Source of the DNA: Verrucomicrobiaceae bacterium
GTDB lineage: Bacteria; Verrucomicrobiota; Verrucomicrobiia; Verrucomicrobiales; Verrucomicrobiaceae
NCBI GenBank assembly: GCA_016795365.1
Contig: JAEUHN010000001.1
Coordinates: 124,001 to 188,000 of the forward strand
Length of the DNA stretch: 64,000 bases
Direction: 5' to 3'
Shown: in pieces, positions 8,619 through 16,746 of the stretch
Layout of the letters: the number at the start of each line of letters is the position of its first letter
Position numbering within the stretch: the stretch's first letter is position 1
Position numbers and translations under genes: made by a program
Notes under the pieces: generated by a model
Seen by the model: only the letters and a program-made list of their open reading frames with translations
What the model was told of the DNA's origin: nothing
Database searches by the model: none

Positions 8619-8978
8619 TTAGCCGATGGGCTTCCCTTCACCGATCACCACCTTCAACGTCTGCTGCTCGTGATCGACATCAAGGCGCTCAATGGCAAAA
8701 CGGTCTCGACGGCTATGCAATATCCTTTGGGGAACTGACACTCGGAAGCGATATGGCTTCTGTTCACGCGGCCCTTCACCTGTCCATGCCGTGCCCTCAA
8801 TATCCACGCCAAGCTGTGTGTTGGCTGCGCTTTCCGGCAAAAAATCATCGATCCAAAATCGACGAAATGAAGCATCCTCCTCACCTCGAAGCCAGCCACA
8901 CACATCATACGCCAGCTTCGTCCAGAAAAGAGAGTCCTTCATGATTTCGTGACGATGAGGAGGATCGTCGATAGCCAT
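8619..8978 (-). CDS. Conserved-looking hypothetical protein, 119 residues
   Basis: I do not recognise this family. The ATG at 8978 gives 119 residues; a TTG at 9014 would add 12. The product is soluble, acidic in its middle part (WLRGEEDASFRRFWIDDFLP), with a C-terminal half that looks like alternating beta strands (KPYRFRVSVPQRI, RFAIERLDVD, TLKVVIGEGK). There is no signal peptide or membrane segment. It starts 44 bases after the guaA stop on the same strand and is followed immediately by a hairpin, so it probably ends the gmk-guaA transcript. No function is proposed. Confidence 0.6.
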   Translation of the reverse strand: MAIDDPPHRHEIMKDSLFWTKLAYDVCGWLRGEEDASFRRFWIDDFLPESAANTQLGVDIEGTAWTGEGPREQKPYRFRVSVPQRILHSRRDRFAIERLDVDHEQQTLKVVIGEGKPIG

Positions 8979-9022
8979 GGTTTGGACTCCCTTGGATGTG
9001 ATGAGGATGGGCAATTTCGCGC

Positions 9023-10552
9023 TTACTCCAGTTCAATACTCGCCGGGGGCTTGGTGCTGATGTCGTAGAAGACGCGGTTGATGCCTTTGACTTGGTTGAG
9101 AATCTTGTTCGACGCGGTGCGCAGCACTTCGTAGGGCAGCTCCACCCAGTCGGCGGTCATGGCGTCTTCGCTGATCACAGCGCGGAGGCTGATGGCGGCT
9201 TCGTAGCTGCGTTCGTCGCCTTTGACGCCGACGGTCTTGATCGGCAGCAGCGCGGCGTAGGCTTGCCAGACGCGCTCGTATTGGCCGCTGCGGTGGAGTT
9301 CCTTGATCCAGATGTCGTCGGCGGCACGGACGATGGCGAGCTTCTCGGGCGTGATCTCGCCTGGGACGCGCACAGCGAGGCCAGGTCCGGGGAACGGGTG
9401 ACGCCAGAGGGCGCGATGCGGGATGCCGAGGCTGGCACCAAGGGCGCGGACTTCGTCTTTGAAGAGTTCCGCGAGCGGTTCGAGCACCTTGCCCTGCGCC
9501 TTGAGTTCCATGATGCGGTCCACGCGGTTGTGGTGCGTCTTGATCACGCTCGCAATGCTGCCGCTGGTCGCGCTCTCGATCACGTCTGGGTAGAGCGTGC
9601 CTTGCGCGAGGAGTTCGACGTTGTCGGCCACGCCCCAGAACACATCGACAAACAGGGTGCCGATGATCTTGCGCTTCTTCTCAGGATCGGTCTCGCCTTT
9701 GAGCGCGGTGAGGAAGCGCTCGCTGGCATCGACGACTTCGATCGGCACGCCGACCTCTTGGAACTGTGCAACGACATCAGCCGTCTCGTTGAGACGCATG
9801 AGGCCGTTATCAATGTAGATCGCGCGCACCTTCACGCCCGCACGTTGCAGCAGCACGGCGAGCACGGTCGAATCAACACCGCCGCTGACGCCGCAGATGA
9901 CTTCGCGATCGCCGACCTCGGTTTTGATGCGCTCGAGCATCTGCGCCTTGAACGCCTGGATGTCGAACTTCGCGAGCTTCGCGCCCGTCTTCGTGAGGAA
10001 GTTGCGCAGCATCTCGGCGCCTTCGTGCGAGTGCGTGACCTCGGGGTGGAACTGAATGCCGAAGCACGTCGGACTCCATTGCAGCGCCACAGGCACGCCG
10101 TCTTCGTTGGTCGCGATGACTTTGGTTTCACCGCCGCGATCCTGGCAGGTATCGCTGTGGCTCATCCACACCTGCGATTCGTGCGAGATGCCGTCGAACA
10201 ATGCGCACTGTGCCGCGACCACCAGCTTCGCCGGGCCATACTCACGAGTGACACCTGGCTTCACCGTGCCGCCGTGCTTGATATTGAGCAGCTGCATGCC
10301 GTAGCACACGCCGAGCACCGGGACGCCGAAGGCCATGAGCTTGGTGAAGTCCACGTCGGGAGCGTCCTTCTCCGAGGTGGATCGCGGGCCGCCGGACAAG
10401 ATAATCGCGCCGGGCGCATTGAGATCGGCGAGTCGTGCCGGCGGATACAGATGCGCCATATAGCCTAGCTCGCGCACACGGCGCACGATGAGCTGCGAAT
10501 ACTGCGAGCCGTAATCGAGGACGGCGACTTCTCCAGGCTGTGGCTGATTCAT
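9023..10552 (-). CDS. guaA: GMP synthase (glutamine-hydrolysing)
   Basis: Converts XMP to GMP using ATP and glutamine-derived ammonia, the last step of guanylate synthesis. Full length at 509 residues. The class I glutaminase comes first (VLGVCYGMQLL with the nucleophile Cys, and FHPEVTHS with the catalytic His), then the ATP pyrophosphatase P-loop CGVSGGVDSTVLAVLL near residue 220, and the C-terminal dimerisation domain ending in KPPASIELE. It lies downstream of gmk (77-base gap), so two consecutive enzymes from XMP to GDP are probably co-transcribed. Nothing unusual in sequence. Confidence 0.98.
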   Translation of the reverse strand: MNQPQPGEVAVLDYGSQYSQLIVRRVRELGYMAHLYPPARLADLNAPGAIILSGGPRSTSEKDAPDVDFTKLMAFGVPVLGVCYGMQLLNIKHGGTVKPGVTREYGPAKLVVAAQCALFDGISHESQVWMSHSDTCQDRGGETKVIATNEDGVPVALQWSPTCFGIQFHPEVTHSHEGAEMLRNFLTKTGAKLAKFDIQAFKAQMLERIKTEVGDREVICGVSGGVDSTVLAVLLQRAGVKVRAIYIDNGLMRLNETADVVAQFQEVGVPIEVVDASERFLTALKGETDPEKKRKIIGTLFVDVFWGVADNVELLAQGTLYPDVIESATSGSIASVIKTHHNRVDRIMELKAQGKVLEPLAELFKDEVRALGASLGIPHRALWRHPFPGPGLAVRVPGEITPEKLAIVRAADDIWIKELHRSGQYERVWQAYAALLPIKTVGVKGDERSYEAAISLRAVISEDAMTADWVELPYEVLRTASNKILNQVKGINRVFYDISTKPPASIELE

Positions 10553-10629
10553 GGGGGCGAAAACGGGAAGGGCGCAGTGGAGCCGAGGTTGCGGCCCGGC
10601 TCAACTTGAAATCCGATCGTTTCGCCTGC

Positions 10630-11241
10630 TCACACTGCCAGGGCCACCCGCATCCGCTGCGCCACGAGGATTGACTTGAACCGCGCGTAATCCTCCTCGC
10701 GGGAGCCGCTCACCAGCGCGTAGTCGTAGCGCGGCCAGTGCTCGATTTCGTCCGCTGCATTCTTCAGGCGCAAGGCGACGGCCTCGGCGCTCTCGGTGCC
10801 GCGACCGGATAGACGGGCGTTCAGCTCGTCCAGCGATGGTGGCAAAACGAAGACCTGAGTGAGGCAGCGTTGCACCAGTTCATCATCGCACGCGCGCACC
10901 TGCGCAGCGCCTTGCACATCGATGTCCATCAGCACGTCGATGCCGCGCTTCAGATTGTCCGTCACGTAGCTCTTCAGCGTGCCGTAGCGACGGCCATGCA
11001 CGTTCGCGTGCTCGAAGAACTCCCCGCGCTCGATGCGTGCCACGAAGTCATCTTCGGTGAGGAAGAAGTAATCCTTTCCGTCCACCTCGCCGGGACGCGG
11101 CGCGCGCGTGGTGCAAGACACGGAAAAGATCGCCTCACCCTCCTCGCACAGCTTGCGGCACAGCGTCGTTTTGCCCGTTCCGGAGGGGCCGGAAACGAGC
11201 ATGAGAACACCGAGACGCTGCTGAGGAATGGGGGCGGACAT
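10630..11241 (-). CDS. gmk: Guanylate kinase
   Basis: Phosphorylates GMP to GDP. The P-loop is GPSGTGKTTL near residue 18, followed by the GMP-binding SCTTRAPRPGEVDGKDYFF and the lid with DVQGAAQVR. Length (203 residues) is normal. The ATG at 11241 is preferred to a GTG at 11250 because conserved sequence starts shortly after it. It sits 18 bases after the small phosphatase gene and 77 bases before guaA on the same strand, suggesting a guanylate operon. Confidence 0.97.
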   Translation of the reverse strand: MSAPIPQQRLGVLMLVSGPSGTGKTTLCRKLCEEGEAIFSVSCTTRAPRPGEVDGKDYFFLTEDDFVARIERGEFFEHANVHGRRYGTLKSYVTDNLKRGIDVLMDIDVQGAAQVRACDDELVQRCLTQVFVLPPSLDELNARLSGRGTESAEAVALRLKNAADEIEHWPRYDYALVSGSREEDYARFKSILVAQRMRVALAV

Positions 11242-11259
11242 GCGCGGCACGTAGCGCGA

Positions 11260-11595
11260 TCACGCGGGCGGTTCAAGCAACGGCTCCACGCTCGCGCGGA
11301 TCAACTCGACCAGCTCGGGGTCCATGAACTCGTAGTCGTCCGGGATGTCGAGCACCTCGATGTGTAGCTCGAGCGCGAGGCCAGGAAACTGCTCGTGCAA
11401 GCGACGACGGTGCGACGATTCCATCACCAGCACGAGGTCCGCCCAGCGCAGCAGCTTCTCCGTCACACGACGTTGCGCCTTCGGGCTCACGCCCGCGCTG
11501 GCGACCTCGACGCGCGGATCGTTTTGATACACTGCCTCCGCCGTGGGGCTGCGCGACTGGTTGCGGGAGCAGATGAAGAGCACTTGAATCATCAT
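11260..11595 (-). CDS. Low-molecular-weight protein phosphatase-like
   Basis: About 111 residues, shorter than typical LMW tyrosine phosphatases (about 150). The phosphate-binding loop C-x5-R-S is intact as CSRNQSRSP at the N-terminus, and a late acidic segment DIPDDYEFMDPEL may supply the general acid. This short form is annotated in many bacteria as protein-tyrosine-phosphatase; arsenate reductase is an alternative with the same fold. Start: ATG at 11595 (another follows at 11592), since residues encoded further upstream overlap the divergent kinase promoter. It heads the gmk-guaA run; a functional tie to guanylate synthesis is not evident. Confidence 0.8.
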   Translation of the reverse strand: MMIQVLFICSRNQSRSPTAEAVYQNDPRVEVASAGVSPKAQRRVTEKLLRWADLVLVMESSHRRRLHEQFPGLALELHIEVLDIPDDYEFMDPELVELIRASVEPLLEPPA

Positions 11596-11628
11596 CGACA
11601 CAAGAGCACATCGGACCTCAAGTCGCCG

Positions 11629-11669
11629 TGACATTTCGCTGACAAATCGCAGCCTCCACCTGCTATCCT
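11629..11669 (+). promoter_or_regulatory. Promoter with two 11-bp direct repeats, histidine kinase gene
   Basis: TGACATTTCGC (11629-11639) and TGACAAATCGC (11640-11650) abut as direct repeats with an 11-bp period, the layout bound by OmpR/PhoB-family regulators. TATCCT at 11664-11669 is a good -10 element, and the GTG start codon at 11676 follows after six bases, so the mRNA would have almost no leader. The same layout occurs at 14446-14486. Confidence 0.7.
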
Positions 11670-11675
11670 CGCGAC

Positions 11676-13574
11676 GTGAAAAATCCGAGCCCTCCCTCCT
11701 GGCGCTGGCAGGCTGCACTCATCGTGCTGCCCGTGGTGGTGCTGGCGGCGGTGGGTGGAATGGGTCTGTTTCAGATCAAGCGCATCATCATCGACGAGGC
11801 GACATCCAAAGCTCAGCACTGGTGCGATCTTCGCGCACAGCAGGTGCGGACCGCGCTCAGTCTGGCACTTCGCGATCATCCCGTGCCCGGCACCTTCGAC
11901 GATCCACCGATTCCTCCTCCTCCAGGGCAGGCGATGAGCGTGGACGATCTCGATGCGCAGGAGCAGGGCCAGATGATGGCTTTGCTTGATTTCGGGAAGC
12001 AAGGGACGGCTCTGCCGCCCAAAATGACCACAGGACTCAATCGGCTCTTCAATCCCAAGCCTTACCGAACAGCCAGCGGCCTGCCCACCCGGCTGCTCCA
12101 GCTCTTTGACGGCTATCAGCACCCCTCACCGAAAGCCCCGGCGGAGGCGAGCGAAACAGAAGCCTTCATCATCCGGCGATACGCGCTCTTCGACGAAGCC
12201 TGTGTGCTGAGTCCCTTGATCCTCGCGACGCTCGACCCGACGAACAAGACGGGCTGGAGGGCAACGTGGGACCACACCCAACGAGCCCAACGCCTGCTCC
12301 GTCACGGTGAACTGCCCACGCGGGCCTTCGACTCGTGGGTTCTAATGGCAGAGCCCGATGTGCCCGACCGGGAGCGCTCCACGAACGACCCGTTTTGGCT
12401 CATCGGACGCGGGCAGGAGGCTGACCGGCAGATGACCTTCGGCAGCAGGACCAACGGATTGTCGCTGATCGATTCGACGCTGATAGAACAGGTCGTCACC
12501 GCCACGCTGCGAGAGCATCCCGCGGGGCCGGAATCCACGGTCACGGTAGAGAAGGTCAAGCATCGGACCTTGCCGGAGCTGGAGATCTGCGAGCGTTCGC
12601 CAGCGATGGAGTCCATCGCCATTTCGATCCGGCTGGGCCCCAGTGCTCGCAGCTCCACACCGTTTCCCTTTCTGGGCACTGGCAGCGTGCTCGCCGCTGT
12701 GGAGGGCATACCCCAAGTCGTCGCCACTTTGGAAGACTCGAGCCCATGGCAGATGCGATGGCGGTTGTGGACGTCGGCCTTTGCCACCTTGCTCGCGGTG
12801 TCCATCCTCTCTGCCTTGACCGGCCTCTGGATGCTACGGCGCACGATCCTGCGCGAGCGCGCGCTGAGCGATATGAAGACGAACTTCATCGCCAGCGTAA
12901 CGCACGAGCTGCGCGCGCCGGTGGCGTCATTGCAATTGCTTTCGGAGGGACTCGAAGCAGGCACGGTGAGCGATGAGACGAAGCGCCGCGATTACTTCCG
13001 GCTGATGGTGGAGGAGTGTCGCCGGCTCGGTGGCTTGATCGCGAACGTGCTCGACCTCTCGCGCATCGAGCGCGGCAGCCGGGAGTTCCGCTTTGAGGAA
13101 TGTGATCTGCACGCTCTGGTGCTGGACACCGTGAAGCTGCACGAGCCTCGCGCCTCGTCGCTGGGCATCACGTTGCAAACCGAGGCCGCCGATTTTGATC
13201 CGCCCGCTGTGGTGGATGCGATGGCGATGCAGCAAGCCCTGACCAATCTGATCGACAACGCGCTGAAGTTCGCGCCTCGCGACAGCACCGTGCTGGTGAC
13301 GCTCTCGCAACCCGATCCTCAGCACTGGCGGCTTTGCGTTCAGGACGCCGGTCCTGGCGTGCCCGAGGCGGAGCGCGAGCGAGTCTTCGACGCCTTTCAT
13401 CGCATTGGTTCCGAGCTGCGCCGCGAGACCCAAGGCGTAGGCATCGGCCTCGCCATTGTGAAGCACATCGTCGAGGCGCACCGCGGCAAGGTGTGGGTGG
13501 AAGGTGAGCCGACGCGGTTCATCATCGAATGTCCGGGACGAGGGATTCCAATGACGAAATCCGAATGCGGGTGA
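11676..13574 (+). CDS. Sensor histidine kinase
   Basis: A 632-residue membrane kinase. A first membrane segment (about 8-32) and a second (about 365-390) enclose a large periplasmic sensor domain of some 330 residues without a recognised fold. The cytoplasmic HisKA domain carries the phospho-accepting His410 in VTHELRAPVASLQ, followed by the HATPase domain with DNALKF (N box), DAGPGVPEAERE (G1) and GVGIGLAIVKHI (G2). The GTG start at 11676 follows the -10 box by six bases. The response regulator gene lies 86 bases downstream. The last seven codons (MTKSECG) and the stop are supplied by a dispersed repeat element, so the original C-terminus may have differed. The signal is unknown. Confidence 0.93.
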   Translation: MKNPSPPSWRWQAALIVLPVVVLAAVGGMGLFQIKRIIIDEATSKAQHWCDLRAQQVRTALSLALRDHPVPGTFDDPPIPPPPGQAMSVDDLDAQEQGQMMALLDFGKQGTALPPKMTTGLNRLFNPKPYRTASGLPTRLLQLFDGYQHPSPKAPAEASETEAFIIRRYALFDEACVLSPLILATLDPTNKTGWRATWDHTQRAQRLLRHGELPTRAFDSWVLMAEPDVPDRERSTNDPFWLIGRGQEADRQMTFGSRTNGLSLIDSTLIEQVVTATLREHPAGPESTVTVEKVKHRTLPELEICERSPAMESIAISIRLGPSARSSTPFPFLGTGSVLAAVEGIPQVVATLEDSSPWQMRWRLWTSAFATLLAVSILSALTGLWMLRRTILRERALSDMKTNFIASVTHELRAPVASLQLLSEGLEAGTVSDETKRRDYFRLMVEECRRLGGLIANVLDLSRIERGSREFRFEECDLHALVLDTVKLHEPRASSLGITLQTEAADFDPPAVVDAMAMQQALTNLIDNALKFAPRDSTVLVTLSQPDPQHWRLCVQDAGPGVPEAERERVFDAFHRIGSELRRETQGVGIGLAIVKHIVEAHRGKVWVEGEPTRFIIECPGRGIPMTKSECG

Positions 13575-13652
13575 TGCCATTCAATTCTCCTTTCGCACCG
13601 CGCCCCATGCCCCGGTTTCGCCTTCGACATTCCTCATTCTGATTTCGTCATT
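13550..13652. repeat. Intergenic inverted-repeat element
   Basis: Two 21-base arms, AATGACGAAATCCGAATGCGG at 13550-13570 (sense; quoted in full only to its length of 21 minus the last base would be AATGACGAAATCCGAATGCG) and its near-complement at 13632-13652, differ at only two positions and enclose 61 bases. The core words ATGACGAAATCCGAATG resemble dispersed intergenic repeats I associate with Verrucomicrobia. The left arm lies inside the 3' end of the kinase gene and provides its stop codon. Confidence 0.65.
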
Positions 13653-13660
13653 CTCCCCAC

Positions 13661-14353
13661 ATGACTCACATCCTGATCATCGAAGACGAGACCGCCATGC
13701 GCACTGCGCTGGTGGACACGTTGATCGCGCACGGCCATCGCGTGGACTCGGCGGCGGATGGTTCGAGTGGTTTGAAGAAGGCGCTCGAGGGCGGGCACGA
13801 TCTCATCTTGATGGATGTGATGATGCCGAAGCTGGATGGTCTCGCCTTGTGTGAAGCGCTGCGTCGTCGCGACGTGCAGACGCCCGTGCTCATGCTCACG
13901 GCGCGTGGGCAGATCGATGACCGTGTGGCAGGACTCGACGCGGGCGCGGACGACTACTTGGTGAAGCCTTTCAGCACTCGTGAACTGCTTGCGCGAGTGC
14001 GCGCACTGCTGCGTCGCACCGAACGCGCCAGACCAGCGCCGGAGGTGCTGACGATGGGTGAGGTGATGATCGATCTGACGCACCAGACTGCCACGCGCGC
14101 AGGCCGGGCATTGGCCCTGAGCGAGCGTGAGTTTCAGATGCTGCGGCTGCTCGCCCAGCACCACGGCATAGCGGTCACGCGCGAGCAATTCCTCGATGCC
14201 GTGTGGGGCTACAACACCTACCCAACCACGCGCACGGTGGACAATTTCATCTCCTCGCTACGCGCCAAGATCGAGCCCGACCCCAAGTCGCCGCGCCACC
14301 TCATCACCGTTCATGGCATGGGCTACCGGCTTCAAGATGTCGCGCGGCAGTGA
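13661..14353 (+). CDS. OmpR/PhoB-family response regulator
   Basis: A 230-residue two-domain regulator. The receiver domain has the acidic pair in IIEDE, the phospho-acceptor Asp52 in LILMDVMMP and Lys102 in YLVKPFS. The C-terminal winged helix shows the family pattern SEREFQMLRLLAQHHG, TRTVDNFISSLRAKIE and HLITVHGMGYRLQ. It is the cognate partner of the kinase just upstream. Because OmpR-family dimers bind direct repeats about one helical turn apart, it is the obvious candidate to bind the TGACAnnTCGC tandem repeats in front of both the kinase and ankyrin genes, giving autoregulation plus one adjacent target. Confidence 0.97.
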   Translation: MTHILIIEDETAMRTALVDTLIAHGHRVDSAADGSSGLKKALEGGHDLILMDVMMPKLDGLALCEALRRRDVQTPVLMLTARGQIDDRVAGLDAGADDYLVKPFSTRELLARVRALLRRTERARPAPEVLTMGEVMIDLTHQTATRAGRALALSEREFQMLRLLAQHHGIAVTREQFLDAVWGYNTYPTTRTVDNFISSLRAKIEPDPKSPRHLITVHGMGYRLQDVARQ

Positions 14354-14445
14354 TGGCGTTGGGAGGCCCCCCATGATTTTACCCGCCCTTATCTTACCAT
14401 GTCGTTCTGGCAGAATAATGGGATCACTTTTCCCATCCATCGTCG

Positions 14446-14486
14446 TGACAACTCGCTGACAAATCGCCGCCCTTCTCTGCTATCCT
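14446..14486 (+). promoter_or_regulatory. Promoter with two 11-bp direct repeats, ankyrin gene
   Basis: TGACAACTCGC (14446-14456) abuts TGACAAATCGC (14457-14467), then 13 bases later TATCCT (14481-14486) and, seven bases on, the ATG at 14494. Spacing between repeats and -10 box is identical to that at 11629-11669, although the intervening sequence differs, which argues for functional conservation rather than a simple copy. Confidence 0.7.
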
Positions 14487-14493
14487 CCCGCCC

Positions 14494-16314
14494 ATGAAAC
14501 GCTTTGCGCTCACCTTGCTGCTGCCTTGTCTTGTCGTCGCAGGCGAACCATCGCTCGATCTCAGCGAAACCCTGCGCAAAGGCTTGTTTGCCGAGGAGGC
14601 CACGCGCGATCTGAAGACCGCCGCAGAGCACTACCAGGCGATCATTGATGCCTATGGCAAGCAACGCCAGTATGCAGGCACCGCGCTTTACCGGCTGGCC
14701 GAGATCAAACGCAAGCAAGGCGACAAGGACTCAGCCGCGAAGCTCTACCAACGAGTCGTGGTGGAGTTTCCCGACGATGAAATCCTGGCCAAGTTGAGCC
14801 GCGAGAACCTCACGACCCTCGGTGTGGAGATCGCCGGCACACCGAATGCTCCCGCCGTGGTGGACGAAGAAGCGAAGGAGATCTCGCGGCTCACGGCGTT
14901 GTTTGAAAGTAGTCCCGACCTGCTCTCCAACTGGGTGGGCAAGGAACAGCCACCACTCCATGCTGCGGTCACGAAGAACCAGCGCAAGGTCTTGGAATTC
15001 CTGGTGAAGCGCGGGGTGAAGATAAATCTCGAGTTGTCTGGATCGACCGCGCTGGAAATAGCCTGTGCCAAAGGCAACATGGCGCTGGCCACCTATCTCA
15101 TCGAGCACCAGGCGGACATCCACGGTCGCGAAGGCTCATCGACGCCCTTCGGTAAAGCTTACGAGAGCCAAATGATTCAGGTGGCGCGGATGCTTATCGA
15201 AAAGGGCGCGGACCCCAACCGCGCCTACATGAGCACCAATTTCGGCAATACACAGGTGAGCGGAGGCTATCCCATCGTTACTCCACTGACCCACGCGGTG
15301 AACCGGGGCGACGCTGAGATGGTGGACTTGCTTATCAAGAAGGGTGCTGACGTGAACAAGGCGAGACCCCAGAACCAGGGCAATCGCATGATTCGCCCAG
15401 GCCTCCCCGTGCCTTCATCCGGGCAGGGTCAGGAGCAAAGCACGCCCATCGCCATCGCGGCAGGCCGGGGGAATGCCGCACTGTTGAAGACACTGCTCGC
15501 CGCCGGAGCGAAGGTGAACGCGGAGAAAGATGCGTATCCCGTGCCTATCCATGAAGCGATCTCCAGCGGTAGCGAAGCCTGTGTGAAACTGCTGATCGAA
15601 GCCAAGGCGGACGTGAACACCCGCGTCGGCCCATACGAATCCCCCCTCAGCCTCGCAGCCATGGCGGGAAGCGAGGTCCTCGTGAAGCTGCTTCTTGAAG
15701 CCGGTGCCAAACCTGACACTCCCTGGGTGCTGCCGAACGCGCTTACCCAGCAGCAACCTCCGAAGCCCGAGTTCCTGCGTTTCCTGGTGGATCATGGCAT
15801 CCGAAATATCGAGGGCATCAACTGGGACACACTCGCTCCCGAGACTGAGGCTGCGCTCCACGAACTGCGCTACCCTGAGTGGTTCGCCGCGCCGCAGATC
15901 ACTCTATCTCCACCAGGAGTGTCTTGGTTCACCCGAAACAAGGACTCAGACACGCCGCCCGAACTGTGGTCCATCGTGAATATCAGTGGCATCATGCCTG
16001 AACTCGATGCCTCCACCTGTGTGATCGTGCGTCGAAGCGAGGATGGCAAAGGCATTGAGCGACTGCCCTTCGATCTCGCCGCTTGGTCGGAAAAGCCTGA
16101 CCGCGATAAGCTCCCGAAGCTGAAGTGGGGCGACGTGCTGGAGTTCAAGCTTGCAGAGTCAGGGACTCCCAACGGCCAGGCCCAGGGCGCACCGAATCGC
16201 AGGCGGACACTGATCCCGCCGCAGCGCCCAGCCCCCGTGTTGTCACCAACATCGCCGTCGCCATTCAATTCAGAGGTCACTGAACGACTGCGCAAAGCCG
16301 GTGCCGCGAAATAG
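14494..16314 (+). CDS. Exported ankyrin-repeat protein with N-terminal TPR-like part
   Basis: 606 residues. A signal peptide covers about residues 1-17 (MKRFALTLLLPCLVVAG). Residues 25-105 resemble a tol-pal/TPR-type unit (YAGTALYRLAEIKRKQGDKD). From about 130 to 430 there are ankyrin repeats, for example STALEIACAKGNMALATYLI, TPLTHAVNRGDAEMVDLLIK and SPLSLAAMAGSEVLVKLLLE. The C-terminal 170 residues are not recognised and end in a Pro/Ser-rich tail. It probably acts as a periplasmic or envelope scaffold. The promoter is shared in design with the kinase gene, so it is the likely target, and possibly the sensory partner, of the adjacent two-component system. Confidence 0.85.
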   Translation: MKRFALTLLLPCLVVAGEPSLDLSETLRKGLFAEEATRDLKTAAEHYQAIIDAYGKQRQYAGTALYRLAEIKRKQGDKDSAAKLYQRVVVEFPDDEILAKLSRENLTTLGVEIAGTPNAPAVVDEEAKEISRLTALFESSPDLLSNWVGKEQPPLHAAVTKNQRKVLEFLVKRGVKINLELSGSTALEIACAKGNMALATYLIEHQADIHGREGSSTPFGKAYESQMIQVARMLIEKGADPNRAYMSTNFGNTQVSGGYPIVTPLTHAVNRGDAEMVDLLIKKGADVNKARPQNQGNRMIRPGLPVPSSGQGQEQSTPIAIAAGRGNAALLKTLLAAGAKVNAEKDAYPVPIHEAISSGSEACVKLLIEAKADVNTRVGPYESPLSLAAMAGSEVLVKLLLEAGAKPDTPWVLPNALTQQQPPKPEFLRFLVDHGIRNIEGINWDTLAPETEAALHELRYPEWFAAPQITLSPPGVSWFTRNKDSDTPPELWSIVNISGIMPELDASTCVIVRRSEDGKGIERLPFDLAAWSEKPDRDKLPKLKWGDVLEFKLAESGTPNGQAQGAPNRRRTLIPPQRPAPVLSPTSPSPFNSEVTERLRKAGAAK

Positions 16315-16322
16315 TTCTAAAA

Positions 16323-16742
16323 TCACTCCACGAACCGCGCCCTGATCTCCGGCGTTGGCACCCAGCAGGCATCCTTCTGGCCGAACCAGCGGTAGCGATT
16401 GCGTGCGATGACTCGATAGGCAGCGTCGCGCAGGAAGGCTGGCACCAGCCAGCCAACAGAACACAGCGGCCAGGGAAAGGTGAGACGTGCGGCAACTTTC
16501 AAGGCCGCCGTGCTACGAGTGAAGGCCACACCATTTTCCACCAGCACGAAGGTGTCCATCGAGTCCGGCAGGCCCGCCGCAGCCAGCAGGGCCTTGCCCT
16601 GGCTTGATTGCTGGGAGGCAAACTTGAAGTGCCCCTGCGGATCGCGAGCGATGATGAACTGCACCGAGGCGCAGCAGAAGTTGCACACACCATCGAAGAG
16701 AATGATGGCGCGACGATCTTCTGCCGCGGGCTCGGTGTTCAT
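16323..16742 (-). CDS. DCC-family thiol-disulfide oxidoreductase (DUF393)
   Basis: A 139-residue DCC protein named for its D-x-x-C-x-x-C motif, seen here as FDGVCNFC near residue 18. The fold is thioredoxin-like and the family is assumed to act in thiol redox reactions; substrates are unknown. It starts four bases after the gpmI stop, so it is co-transcribed, though no functional link is evident. It converges on the ankyrin gene with 8 bases between stops. Confidence 0.88.
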   Translation of the reverse strand: MNTEPAAEDRRAIILFDGVCNFCCASVQFIIARDPQGHFKFASQQSSQGKALLAAAGLPDSMDTFVLVENGVAFTRSTAALKVAARLTFPWPLCSVGWLVPAFLRDAAYRVIARNRYRWFGQKDACWVPTPEIRARFVE

Positions 16743-16746
16743 CGAA

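Noticed and set aside
9092-10468. A 458-codon open frame opposite guaA
   Set aside because: Antisense shadow of a conserved enzyme gene; composition is Ala/Val/His/Arg-rich with no motif.
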